A stretch of DNA of 64,000 bases from Streptomyces sp. Edi4. Lineage in GTDB: Bacteria; Actinomycetota; Actinomycetes; Streptomycetales; Streptomycetaceae. Below the pieces are notes generated by a model, which was not told the origin of the DNA, made no database searches, and saw nothing but the letters and a program-made list of their open reading frames with translations. Below are positions 37,095-45,460 of the stretch, in pieces. Both the position numbers and the translations under genes were made by a program. How positions within the stretch are numbered: the first letter of the stretch is position 1; every line of letters starts with the position of its first letter. The stretch lies in NCBI RefSeq assembly GCF_040253615.1, contig NZ_JBEJGY010000004.1, positions 2,356,001 through 2,420,000 on the forward strand, written 5' to 3'.

Positions 37095-37126
37095 ATATTT
37101 GAGGTTGTCAAGTATATCGGTACGCT
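37095..37126 (+). promoter_or_regulatory. MarR operator and leaderless promoter
   Basis: The inverted repeat ATATTTGA-GGTTG-TCAAGTAT (37095-37115; 7 of 8 positions per arm complementary) precedes TACGCT (37121-37126), which ends 7 bp before ATG 37134. The -35 region (TTTGAG at 37098-37103) lies inside the left arm, so the regulator would occlude its own promoter. A second, weaker dyad CTTCAG-ACA-CTGAAAG is at 37065-37080. Confidence 0.75.
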
Positions 37127-37133
37127 GGTGGGC

Positions 37134-37556
37134 ATGGCCCCCCGAATGGATCCCCTGAGCCTCGAAGTCGTCGAGCTGATCGGCACGGTCGTCGGCCGCT
37201 ACTACGAGGAGTACGAGCGGGCCGCCGCCGAGCACTCCCTCACGGGCGCGCAGGCCCGGGTGCTCGGTCTCCTCGCCTTGGAACCGATGCCGATGCGCCG
37301 GATCGCCCAGAAGCTGAAGTGCGAGCCGTCCAACATCACGGGCATCGTCGACCGGCTGGAGGCCCGGGGCCTGGTCGAGCGCCGTCCCGACCCGGCCGAC
37401 CGCCGCGTCAAACTGGCCGCCCCCACCGCCGAGGGCCTGGCGACGGCGGCCCATCTGCGCGACTCCCTGAACTTCGCGCGGGAACCGCTCGCCGGACTCT
37501 CCGCCGAGGAGCGCACGGTACTGCGGGATCTGCTGCGGCGGATGCTCGGCGAGTAG
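37134..37556 (+). CDS. MarR-family regulator
   Basis: 140 aa from ATG 37134 (MAPRMDPLSLEVVELIGTVVGRYYEEYERAA). Winged helix: LTGAQARVLGLLALEPMPMRRIAQKLKCEPSNITGIVDRLEARGLVERRPDPADRRVKLAAPTAEG; the DRRVKL wing is classical. One cysteine (KLKCEPS) sits in the recognition-helix region rather than at the N-terminus, so it is not a typical OhrR redox sensor. Predicted autorepressor and possible regulator of the divergent oxidoreductase. Confidence 0.92.
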   Translation: MAPRMDPLSLEVVELIGTVVGRYYEEYERAAAEHSLTGAQARVLGLLALEPMPMRRIAQKLKCEPSNITGIVDRLEARGLVERRPDPADRRVKLAAPTAEGLATAAHLRDSLNFAREPLAGLSAEERTVLRDLLRRMLGE

Positions 37557-37641
37557 CGGGCCCGGAAGCCGCCCGCCTCAGGCGCGCCGCACGAGCCGGA
37601 TCAGGAGCACCACCGCCGGATCAGGCACAACGACCGCCGGA

Positions 37642-38346
37642 TCAGGAGCACCACCACAGGAAGCGGTGGCAGGTCTTGGTCGGCGTGGGCGTGGGGGGCG
37701 GCGGCGGGGGCGGGGGCGTGGGCCCGGTCGAGGGCGGGGGATCCTGCGGCCCGGGTGAGTCGGAAACGCCCGGAGAGGCGGAGGACGTGGGCGCGGCCGG
37801 TCCGGACGACGGGGCGCCAGGACCGTGCGTGAGCGAGGCCGACGCCTTCGGCGACGGGCTCCCCCCGCGCGGTCCGTCACTACGCTCACCGCGCGGCGTC
37901 TGCCCGCCCGCCGTGCCCCGGCCGTGCCCCCGCGAGGACACCGGCTCGGCCGTGACCCGCGCGGGCACCGGCGCGACGCTACCCGACGGCAGCGGCTGGG
38001 GGTCGGAGATCGACTCGTCGTCGTGCACGGAAGAGGCCCGGTCACCCGTCGGCGGCTCAAGCGCCATCTGGACGAAGCCCACCGCGCCGGCCACCAGGAC
38101 CAGGCCGGCCGCGCCGAAGAGGATCGCCTTTCCGCGTCTGGGCCGGGCGCGCCGGCCGGGGCGCGCGCGGCGTCGGTGGCCCGAGGGCGCGGCCGCCCCC
38201 GGGGTACGGGCCGGGGCGCCGGCGTACACCAGGAGCTCGTCGGGTTCGCTTTCGGGGTGTGGCCCCAGCTCCTGCGCGGGGGTTCCGCATCCGGCGCAGG
38301 CCAGGGCGCCGTTGAGGTGCCGTCGGCAGGAGTGGCAGTAATCCAT
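37642..38346 (-). CDS. Zinc-ribbon, single-pass membrane protein with Pro-rich exterior
   Basis: 234 aa from ATG 38346. The N-terminus MDYCHSCRRHLNGALACAGCG is a C-x2-C...C-x2-C zinc ribbon in the cytosol; after a basic stretch, AILFGAAGLVLVAGAVGFVQMAL is a transmembrane helix. The outside part is Ser/Pro/Thr-rich with a polyproline run and ends TKTCHRFLWWCS, with two cysteines that might pair. This layout is common among streptomycete envelope proteins of unknown role. Confidence 0.8.
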   Translation of the reverse strand: MDYCHSCRRHLNGALACAGCGTPAQELGPHPESEPDELLVYAGAPARTPGAAAPSGHRRRARPGRRARPRRGKAILFGAAGLVLVAGAVGFVQMALEPPTGDRASSVHDDESISDPQPLPSGSVAPVPARVTAEPVSSRGHGRGTAGGQTPRGERSDGPRGGSPSPKASASLTHGPGAPSSGPAAPTSSASPGVSDSPGPQDPPPSTGPTPPPPPPPPTPTPTKTCHRFLWWCS

Positions 38347-38493
38347 GGCTCCGGGAGGCTATGCGGCGGCCGGGAGACAAAAGGGGCCGGAGTTGTGTGG
38401 ATCTTGTGCGGAAGGGCCGTGCCCCGGGCGCGTCCGCGCGACGAATCACCATGGACCGGGGCGTTGTCAGTGGGGCGGGGCAGGATGGACGTC

Positions 38494-39060
38494 ATGACGG
38501 AAACCGTGACGCGGCCACTGGGCCCGCTGGACTTCCAACTGGTGCTGCTGCGACGGATGGCCGACCACCAGCCGGGCCTGGTGGAGGATGCCCGCCGCGA
38601 GCTCGGCGCGTCGATCGCGGACATGCGCGAGGCCAACAAGCGCTGGCAGGCCATGCTCCGTTCGTCCCGCTCCCGTGGCGCGCTCGCCCGTTACCGCTCG
38701 GTGCTCGGCGCACCCGAGTCGGTCACGCGGCGCAGGATCGGCGATCTGGAGTGCGAGGCGCTGCTGTGGCCGGTCCCGCTGTGGCCCGGGCTGTGCTTCG
38801 AGGTGCTGGCGGGGCCCGGCGGGGCGGTGTGGAACGAGTGGCTGGTCCGGGCGCCGGGCATACCGGGCCCAGACCTGCGCTCGGAGGCGGACCTGCGGCC
38901 CTGGTCGTGCACGGTGGACGAGGCGGCGCGGGCCTTCGCGCCGGCCCGCCCGATGGAGGGCTCGGCGCCGACACGCCGGCAGCTTGCGCTCACGCTGCCC
39001 GGCGGCGAGGAGCGCGTCGCGGAGTTCACGTGGGGGTTGCTGCAACGGCTTCTGCCGTGA
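38494..39060 (+). CDS. Conserved hypothetical protein
   Basis: 188 aa from ATG 38494 (MTETVTRPLGPLDFQLVLLRRMADHQP). CAGGAT (38481-38486) is exactly 7 bp before this ATG; ATG 38485 is an alternative. Soluble, no signal or membrane segment; notable stretches are MREANKRWQAMLRSSRSRGALARYRSVLG and LECEALLWPVPLWPGLCFEVLAGPGGAVWNEW. Clearly coding by third-position GC, but no known domain is recognised. Confidence 0.8.
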   Translation: MTETVTRPLGPLDFQLVLLRRMADHQPGLVEDARRELGASIADMREANKRWQAMLRSSRSRGALARYRSVLGAPESVTRRRIGDLECEALLWPVPLWPGLCFEVLAGPGGAVWNEWLVRAPGIPGPDLRSEADLRPWSCTVDEAARAFAPARPMEGSAPTRRQLALTLPGGEERVAEFTWGLLQRLLP

Positions 39061-39252
39061 AAGGGCGTCCGGACCGCCGTCGCGGGTCCGGGCGCCGGCG
39101 TCACGGCAGGAGCCGCCCGGCCCGCTGAGCGTCAGGAGGCGGCTCCCCGAAGGGCGCAGCCCAGCGCGCGCCGGTCCCCGGGCCGTCCCATGATGCGAAT
39201 TACGTGCCGGTCGCAGGAAGCGAACCACGTACCGCTCTCGGGAGGATCTGCC

Positions 39253-40296
39253 GTGACCGTCAGTCTTGAGCAGTTGCGCCGTTGCCATGTAGCCGTCGAC
39301 CTCGGGGCCGCCAGGACCCGCGTCTACATCAAGGGCGCCGGGCTCGTCGTGGACGAGCCGAGTGTGGCCGCCGTCAACACCCGTACGGGCGCGCTGATCG
39401 CGGTCGGCGCCTTCGCCGAACAGATGACGGGCCGCACGCCCGACTACATCCGGGTGGCCCGCCCGGTCTCGGGCGGCACGGTCGTCGACATCGAGATGGC
39501 CCAGCGCATGCTGCGCCACCTGCTGGGCGAGAAGCTGCGCCGCCAGCTGCGCCGCAAGCCCCGGCTGCGCGCGGCCGCCTGCACGCCGCACGACAGCGAC
39601 CCGCTGGCCCAGCGCGCGGCGATGGAGACGCTGGTGGGGCTCGGCGCCCGCAGGGTCGAGCTCGTCGACACCCTGATCGCGGCGGCCGTGGGGTGCGGGC
39701 TCCCGGTGGAGCAGCCCACCGCCACCATGATCATGGTGTGCGGGGCGGCCACGACACAGATCGCGGTGCTCTCCCTCGGCGCCATCGTGACGGCCGTCCG
39801 CATCCCGGTCGGCGGCGAGGCGATCGACCACGCGGTGATCCAACACCTGCGCCACCAGCACGAGTTGATGCTTCCGAGCCAGTCCGTACGCCCCTTGCAG
39901 CTGGCCCTGCGCGGCAATGGCCTCACCCCCCAGGGGCCCGCGCGCACCGAGATCCACGGGCGCGACGTGGCGACCGGCCTCGCCCGTTCGGTCCTGGTGG
40001 ACACGGCCGCCGTGCGCGACGCGATCCACACCCCGCTCACCGCGGTCCTCGACGGCATCGGCAAGGTGCTCCGCGAGTGCCCGCCCGACCTGGTCGCCGA
40101 CCTGGCCGAGCGGGGCATCATGATGGTCGGCGGCAGCGCGCTGCTCCCCGGCCTCGACCAGATGCTGCGCGACTCCACGGGGGTGCCGGTGCACATCGCG
40201 GAGCGGCCCGACGTGTGCGCGATCCAAGGCCTGGGCGCGATGCTGGAGGGCAAGATCCAGCCGATGGTCCTCAATCCGACGCCGGTGGCCGAGTGA
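39253..40296 (+). CDS. mbl: MreB/Mbl-like actin homologue
   Basis: 347 aa from GTG 39253, with GGAGGATCTGCC upstream. Actin-fold blocks: phosphate-1 HVAVDLGAARTRVYIKG, connect-1 VARPVSGGTVVDIEMAQRML, phosphate-2 MIMVCGAATTQIAVLSLG, adenosine motif IMMVGGSALLPGLDQML. The ATP loop reads DLGAARTRVY instead of DLGTANT, and GAATTQ replaces GGGTT, so nucleotide handling may be altered, as in S. coelicolor Mbl, which contributes to spore-wall integrity. It stands apart from an mreBCD cluster, again as in S. coelicolor. Confidence 0.88.
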   Translation: MTVSLEQLRRCHVAVDLGAARTRVYIKGAGLVVDEPSVAAVNTRTGALIAVGAFAEQMTGRTPDYIRVARPVSGGTVVDIEMAQRMLRHLLGEKLRRQLRRKPRLRAAACTPHDSDPLAQRAAMETLVGLGARRVELVDTLIAAAVGCGLPVEQPTATMIMVCGAATTQIAVLSLGAIVTAVRIPVGGEAIDHAVIQHLRHQHELMLPSQSVRPLQLALRGNGLTPQGPARTEIHGRDVATGLARSVLVDTAAVRDAIHTPLTAVLDGIGKVLRECPPDLVADLAERGIMMVGGSALLPGLDQMLRDSTGVPVHIAERPDVCAIQGLGAMLEGKIQPMVLNPTPVAE

Positions 40297-40338
40297 GCGG
40301 CGCGGGGGCCGCGTCGAACGATGGTGGATCATCGAAGG

Positions 40339-41970
40339 ATGACTGAAGCGGGGAGCCCGCCCGGCGCGGACGCCGGGGCCCGGGCGGTGGCCGCGCCCCG
40401 GTTGCCCCTGCTGCTTCAGGCCGTGCTCAGCGTCGGGACCGATCTCGAACTGCGCACCACGCTCCAGCACGTCGTGGACACCGCCGTCGAGCTGACCGAC
40501 GCCCGGTACGGGGCGCTGGGGGTGGTCGACCCCGAACGCGGCCGGCTCACCGAGCTGTTCACCACCGGCCTCACCGACGCCGAACGTGAACGCGTCGGGC
40601 CGCTGCCGGACGGCCGCACCGGGTTGCCCGGCGCCCTCATCCACGACCCTCGGCCCCTGCGCCTGGACAACCTGAGCGAGGACCCCCGTTCGGTCGGCCT
40701 GCCTCCCGGCCACCCGCCGATGCGCTCGTTCCTCGGCGTACCGATCCGCGTGCACAACCAGGTGTTCGGCAACCTCTACCTCACCGAGAAGCGCGGCGGC
40801 TCCTTCACCGAGGACGACCTCGCGCTGCTGCGGGTCCTGGCCGCGCAGGCCGGGATCGCCGTCGGCAACGCCCGGCTGTATGAGACCGTGCGGCTGCGGG
40901 AACGCTGGATCGACGGCGCGGCCGCCGTCACCACGTCGCTGCTCACCGGCGACACCGCGGCGAACGCCCTGACGACGGTGGCCGAGCGGGCCCGGCTGCT
41001 CGCGGACGCGGCCGCCGGTGTCGTGCTCCAGCCCACCCCGGCGGGCGGCATGGAGATCGTCGCCGCGTCCGTCCCGGACACCGGAGCCGACGCCACGGAC
41101 ACCGAAGCCGACGCCACCGACATCATCGGCACGACGATCGAACCCGGCTCGCCGGTCCTGGTCCAACTCCTCGGCGGGGAGCCCGTGTTCATCGAGGACT
41201 CGGCGACCGACCCCCGAATGACCACCCGCGTACGCTCGCGGTTCGGGCCGAGCATGATGCTGCCTTTGCAGAGCGGCGGCAAGCTCATCGGCACGCTCGC
41301 GCTGCCCCGCAGGCGCGGAGCGCGCCCCTACACGGCGGTGGACCGGCTGCTCGCCTCGCAGTTCGCCTCGCAGGCGGCCCTCGCCCTCGTCCTGGCCGAC
41401 GCCCAGCACAACCGCGAACAGCTCGCCGTGTACGAGGACCGCGACCGCATCGCCCGCGACCTGCACGACCTGGTCGTCCAGCGCCTGTTCGCCACCGAGA
41501 TGATGCTGGAGTCCACCCGGCGCAGGGCGCAGAAGTCGGCGGCCGACGACACGGACGAGCTGCTGACCCGGGCCGTGGACGAGCTGGACTCCACCATCCA
41601 GGAGGTCCGCACCGCGATCTTCGCCCTCCAGCAGCCCCCGGCCGAGGCGCCGGCCACACCGCGCGGCCGCGTCCTGCGCGAGACCGCAGGGGCGGCCGCC
41701 CTGCTGGGCTTTCGCCCCTCGGTCCGCTTCGACGGGGCGGTCGACACCCTGGTCGGGGACGTGGTGGGCGGCCGGCTCGTCGCCGCGCTGCGCGGCGCGC
41801 TGGCCGCCGCGCATCGCAGGGCGGGGGTCTCCTCCGTACGGGTCGTCGTGGACGCGGACGCCGAGCTGCCCGACGGTCGCTCCGCCGTCCGGCTCACCGT
41901 CGTCGACAACGGCATGCGCGACGACGGCATCCGGGGCACGACCCTGACCTGGCAGGCCCCGCTGGAGTAG
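40339..41970 (+). CDS. GAF-domain sensor histidine kinase with degenerate ATPase
   Basis: 543 aa from ATG 40339. Two GAF domains (about 30-180 and 195-350), the first with YGALGVVDPERGRLTELFTTGL as in DevS-like sensors. A HisKA_3 helix follows: EDRDRIARDLHDLVVQRLF with His376. The ATPase is short: the N-box, normally with Asn, reads GALAAAHRRAG, and after VVDNGMRDDGIRG the usual second glycine box is missing. It may therefore not phosphorylate itself and could be a phosphotransfer partner or ligand sensor only. No response regulator is adjacent. Confidence 0.85.
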   Translation: MTEAGSPPGADAGARAVAAPRLPLLLQAVLSVGTDLELRTTLQHVVDTAVELTDARYGALGVVDPERGRLTELFTTGLTDAERERVGPLPDGRTGLPGALIHDPRPLRLDNLSEDPRSVGLPPGHPPMRSFLGVPIRVHNQVFGNLYLTEKRGGSFTEDDLALLRVLAAQAGIAVGNARLYETVRLRERWIDGAAAVTTSLLTGDTAANALTTVAERARLLADAAAGVVLQPTPAGGMEIVAASVPDTGADATDTEADATDIIGTTIEPGSPVLVQLLGGEPVFIEDSATDPRMTTRVRSRFGPSMMLPLQSGGKLIGTLALPRRRGARPYTAVDRLLASQFASQAALALVLADAQHNREQLAVYEDRDRIARDLHDLVVQRLFATEMMLESTRRRAQKSAADDTDELLTRAVDELDSTIQEVRTAIFALQQPPAEAPATPRGRVLRETAGAAALLGFRPSVRFDGAVDTLVGDVVGGRLVAALRGALAAAHRRAGVSSVRVVVDADAELPDGRSAVRLTVVDNGMRDDGIRGTTLTWQAPLE

Positions 41971-42191
41971 CCGACGTCCCACCGTCACGGGCGCGGCCCG
42001 CCCCGGCCCGCGCCCGGTCGCCGTGAGAGTGCTCACGCTCCGGCGGAACGCGGGGCCCGGTACGGCAGGATGCGGATCACGCGTCCGGACGGCGCCGCGC
42101 GGGGGTCCACGACCCGCTCCCCGGCACGGTCCGGCCGCCGCCCCGAGCGCGCCGACCGGCGCGACGCCGTCGATGCCGAGGAGTCCCGTAC

Positions 42192-43604
42192 GTGTCCCCT
42201 CTCTTCCCCGCCCTGTACGCCGCCGAGCCGGGGGAGGCGGTCCGCTTCGGCGAGCGGTCGCTGACCCACGCCGAACTGGCCGCCGCCGCGGGCTCCTTGG
42301 CGACCCGGCTCGCGGGCGCCGGACGCGTCGCGCTCTGGGCGACACCGACCCCCCAGACCGTGGTCGGCGTGGTGGCGGCGCTCGTCGCGGGCGTGCCCGC
42401 GATCCCGCTGAACCCGAAGACGGGCGAGCGGGAACTGGCCCACATCGTCGGCGACAGCGAACCCACGGCGGTGCTTGCCGCACCGGGCGACCAACTCCCG
42501 GACGCGCTGGCCGCGTTGACCCGTATCGACGTACCGCTGACGGGAACGGCGCGGCGGCTGCCCGCCGAGCCGGGCGACGAGACGCCCGCCCTGATCGTCT
42601 ACACCTCGGGCACCACCGGCCCCCCGAAGGGCGCGGTGCTGCCCCGCCGGGCGATCGCGGCGACGCTCGACGCGCTCCGCGACGCCTGGGCCTGGACGGC
42701 GGACGACGTCCTGGTGCACGGGCTTCCGCTGTTCCACGTCCACGGCCTGATCCTCGGCGTCCTGGGCCCGCTGCGCCGGGGCGGCTCGGTGCGCCACCTC
42801 GGCCGCTTCTCGGTGGACGGCGTGACCCGCGAACTCTCCACGGGCGCCACCATGCTGTTCGGGGTGCCCACGATGTACCACCGGATCGCCGAACTGGTCG
42901 ACGAGGACCCGGAGTTGACGAGGGCCCTTGCGGGCGCGCGGCTTTTGGTGTCCGGCTCGGCGGCACTGACCGCGCCCGACCACCGGCGCATCACCCGCGC
43001 GACGGGCCGCGCTGTGATCGAGCGGTACGGCATGACCGAGACGCTGATGCTGTGCGCCGAGCGCGCGGACGGCGGGGCGCGCCCGGGCACGGTGGGCGCC
43101 CCGCTGCCCGGCGTCGCGCTTCGCCTGGCGGACGAGGCCGACGGCATCGGCGAGATCCAGGTGCGCGGCCCGAACCTGTTCAGCGGCTATCTGAACCGCC
43201 CGGACGCGACCGGCGCCGCGTTCACCGACGACGGCTGGTTCCGCACCGGCGACATGGCGAGCGTGGACGCGGACGGCCAGGTGCGGATCGTCGGCCGCAA
43301 GGCCACCGACCTCATCAAGAGCGGCGGCTACAAGATCGGCGCGGGCGAGATCGAGAACGTACTCCTGGACCACCCCGGTGTGCGCGAGGCTGCGGTGACG
43401 GGCGAGCCCGACGAGGACCTGGGCGAGCGCGTGGTGGCCTGGGTCGTGCCGACGGACCCCCAATCCCCGCCGGACGCAGCCGAGTTGAGCGACCACGTCG
43501 CCGCGCAGCTCGCCCCGCACAAGCGCCCGCGCGTGGTGCGCTACCTGTCCGAGCTGCCCCGCAACGACATGGGCAAGATCATGAAGCGGGCTCTGCATGT
43601 CTGA
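42192..43604 (+). CDS. Acyl-CoA synthetase (AMP-forming)
   Basis: 470 aa from GTG 42192, with GAGGAGTCCC upstream. ANL superfamily: P-loop LIVYTSGTTGPPKGAVLPRR, VIERYGMTETLM, motif DDGWFRTGDMASVDADGQVRIVGRK and C-terminal KSGGYKIGAGEIE, with NDMGKIMKRAL holding the catalytic Lys. Sequence resembles malonyl-CoA/fatty-acyl synthetases. It overlaps the carboxyltransferase gene by 8 bp, so the two work together, plausibly making or using malonyl- or acyl-CoA. Confidence 0.93.
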   Translation: MSPLFPALYAAEPGEAVRFGERSLTHAELAAAAGSLATRLAGAGRVALWATPTPQTVVGVVAALVAGVPAIPLNPKTGERELAHIVGDSEPTAVLAAPGDQLPDALAALTRIDVPLTGTARRLPAEPGDETPALIVYTSGTTGPPKGAVLPRRAIAATLDALRDAWAWTADDVLVHGLPLFHVHGLILGVLGPLRRGGSVRHLGRFSVDGVTRELSTGATMLFGVPTMYHRIAELVDEDPELTRALAGARLLVSGSAALTAPDHRRITRATGRAVIERYGMTETLMLCAERADGGARPGTVGAPLPGVALRLADEADGIGEIQVRGPNLFSGYLNRPDATGAAFTDDGWFRTGDMASVDADGQVRIVGRKATDLIKSGGYKIGAGEIENVLLDHPGVREAAVTGEPDEDLGERVVAWVVPTDPQSPPDAAELSDHVAAQLAPHKRPRVVRYLSELPRNDMGKIMKRALHV

Positions 43605-44934
43605 GCCGGCCGGGCGGATGACGGCGCGCGAGGCGATCGCGGCCGCTGCCTCCACGTTCGACGAACTGCCCGCGCCGCAGCGGGACTTCCCCGAGGACGG
43701 CCCCCTGGACTGGTCGGGTTACGGCGCCTCGCGGGCGCGCGCCAGGGAGCGCACCGGCGAGACGGAGTCGGTCGTGTGCGGCCTCGCCTCGGTGGAGGGG
43801 CGGCCGTGCGTGCTGCTCTCCTTCGAGTTCGGCTTCCTCGGTGGCTCTCTCGGCCAGTGCACGGGAGACCGGCTGGAACTCGCGTACGCCACGGCACGCG
43901 AGCGGCGGCTGCCTCTGGTCTCGCTGATCGCGACCGGCGGCAGCCGGATGCAGGAGGGCATGCTCGCGCTCACCCAACTCCAGCGCGTGGCCCGGCAGTC
44001 GGCGCTGCTCAAGGAGGCGGGGCTGGCGCAGATCTCGGTGCTGCGCGACCCCACGACGGGCGGCGGCTGGGCCACGCTCGGCGCGGGCGCCGATGTGGTG
44101 CTCGCCCTGCCGGGCGCCCAGATCGGCTTCGCGGGCTCCCGGGTGCGCCCGGTGGACGCGGACCCGGCGGCCTACTCGGCCCAGGGCCAGCTCGCGGCGG
44201 GCCAGATCGACGCGATCGTACGCAAGGAGGACCTGCGGGGCGTCCTCGCGGGCTGGCTGACCCTGCTGCGCGCCGACGGGTCCGAGCCGGCGCCGCTGCC
44301 GGCGCCCTTCGACGGCCCGGGTCTTCCGGCGGACGGCTGGGAGGCGGTGGGCCGGGCCCGCGCGGCGGGCCGGCCCCGCGCGGCGGCCTACCTCGACGCG
44401 TACTTCCCGCACCGCCAGGCCCTGGTGGGCGACCGGTGCGGGGGCGTGGACCCGGGCATGCTGTGCGGCTTCGGCCTGCACGGCGGACGGAGTTACGCCT
44501 ACGCCGCGCAGACCGGCACCGCGACCCGCCCTGCGGGCTACCGCACCGCCGCCCGTCTCATCCGCCTCGCCGACCGCCTGGGCATCCCGGTCCTGACCCT
44601 GGTGGACACCCCGGGCGCGGCCAACGACGCGGCGGCGGAACGGGCCGGGCAGGGCGCGGCGATCGCGGAGGCGTTCGCCGCGGTGGCCTCGGCGCGCGTC
44701 CCGGTGACCACGCTGGTCATCGGCGAGGGCGGCTCGGGCGGCGCGCTGGCGCTGACCTCCCCCGACCGGACCTGGGTGACGGCGGACAGCTACTTCTCGG
44801 TGATCGCCCCGGAGCTGGCGGCGGCCATCTTGAAGCGCGACGCCTCACAGGTGCGCCACACGTCCTCCCAACTCCGGCTGCGCCCCCAGGACTTGGTGGA
44901 ACTGGGGGTGGCGAGGGGGGTACTGGGCACGTAG
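43597..44934 (+). CDS. Fused acyl-CoA carboxyltransferase (AccD+AccA-like)
   Basis: 445 aa from ATG 43597, inside the end of the synthetase gene. The N-half resembles the AccD crotonase fold (LIATGGSRMQEGMLALTQLQRV, PTTGGGWATLGAGADVVLALPGAQIGFAG), the C-half AccA (GIPVLTLVDTPGAANDAAAERAGQGAAIAEAFA, VIGEGGSGGALAL). The AccD zinc finger is missing. It would transfer CO2 from carboxybiotin to an acyl-CoA, but no biotin carboxylase or carrier is encoded in the window, so it must borrow one. Confidence 0.9.
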   Translation: MSEPAGRMTAREAIAAAASTFDELPAPQRDFPEDGPLDWSGYGASRARARERTGETESVVCGLASVEGRPCVLLSFEFGFLGGSLGQCTGDRLELAYATARERRLPLVSLIATGGSRMQEGMLALTQLQRVARQSALLKEAGLAQISVLRDPTTGGGWATLGAGADVVLALPGAQIGFAGSRVRPVDADPAAYSAQGQLAAGQIDAIVRKEDLRGVLAGWLTLLRADGSEPAPLPAPFDGPGLPADGWEAVGRARAAGRPRAAAYLDAYFPHRQALVGDRCGGVDPGMLCGFGLHGGRSYAYAAQTGTATRPAGYRTAARLIRLADRLGIPVLTLVDTPGAANDAAAERAGQGAAIAEAFAAVASARVPVTTLVIGEGGSGGALALTSPDRTWVTADSYFSVIAPELAAAILKRDASQVRHTSSQLRLRPQDLVELGVARGVLGT

Positions 44935-45004
44935 CGGGGTCCCCCACCCGGGCCGCCCGCCCGGTGCGGCTCGCGTGGGGTCTCCCCCACCCTGGCCGCC
45001 CGCT

Positions 45005-45455
45005 CGGTGCGGCGCGCGCAGTTGCCCGCGTCCCTGAGCATCCGATCCTGGCCCGTGCGGGCATGGTCAGCCCGTCCGGCGCTTGAGGACAAGCGCCCTC
45101 CAGGCGCGAACGGGGTCTGGAGCAGCGCCCCAGGGACCCCGGCTGCGGACCGTGCCCGCTTCTCGCGCAGTTCCCCGCGCCCCTGCCGGGACCGGTGCCG
45201 GCCCGCATGGACATCCTGCCCGTCACGGCCTACCCAGCCCGTCCGGCGCTTGAGGACGAGCGCCCTTCAGGCGCGAACGGGGTCTGGGGCGGAGCCCCAG
45301 GGACCCCGGCTGCGGACCGTGCGTGGCTGAGCGCGCAGTTCCCCGCGCCCCTGAGCATCCGAACCTGAGCCGCACGGGCATGGTCAGCCCGTCCGGCGCT
45401 TGAGGACGAGCGCCCTTCAGGCGCGAACGGGGTCTGGGGCGGAGCCCCAGGGGGT
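45005..45455. repeat. Second array of Streptomyces intergenic repeats (families A and B)
   Basis: The 526-bp gap after the carboxyltransferase has no gene. Family B (GTCCGGCG-CTTGAGGACGAGCGCC-...GCGCGAACGGGGTCTGG) occurs at 45065-45134, 45234-45300 and 45382-45450, the last two almost identical and ending in CTGGGGC-GGA-GCCCCAG; the first ends in the altered GGAGCAGCGCCCCAG. Family A cores (CGCAGTTCCCCGCGCCCCTG) alternate with them at about 45170 and 45337. It is the same pair of elements as at 15825-16175. Confidence 0.88.
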
Positions 45456-45460
45456 GGGTC

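Noticed and set aside
38467..42966. A 1499-codon minus-strand open frame across four rightward genes
   Set aside because: It covers the reverse strand of mbl, the kinase and the synthetase; the protein has no recognisable domain and an implausible composition.
44935..45460. Short genes within the repeat array
   Set aside because: All frames there are made of the repeat units themselves and recur identically with each copy.
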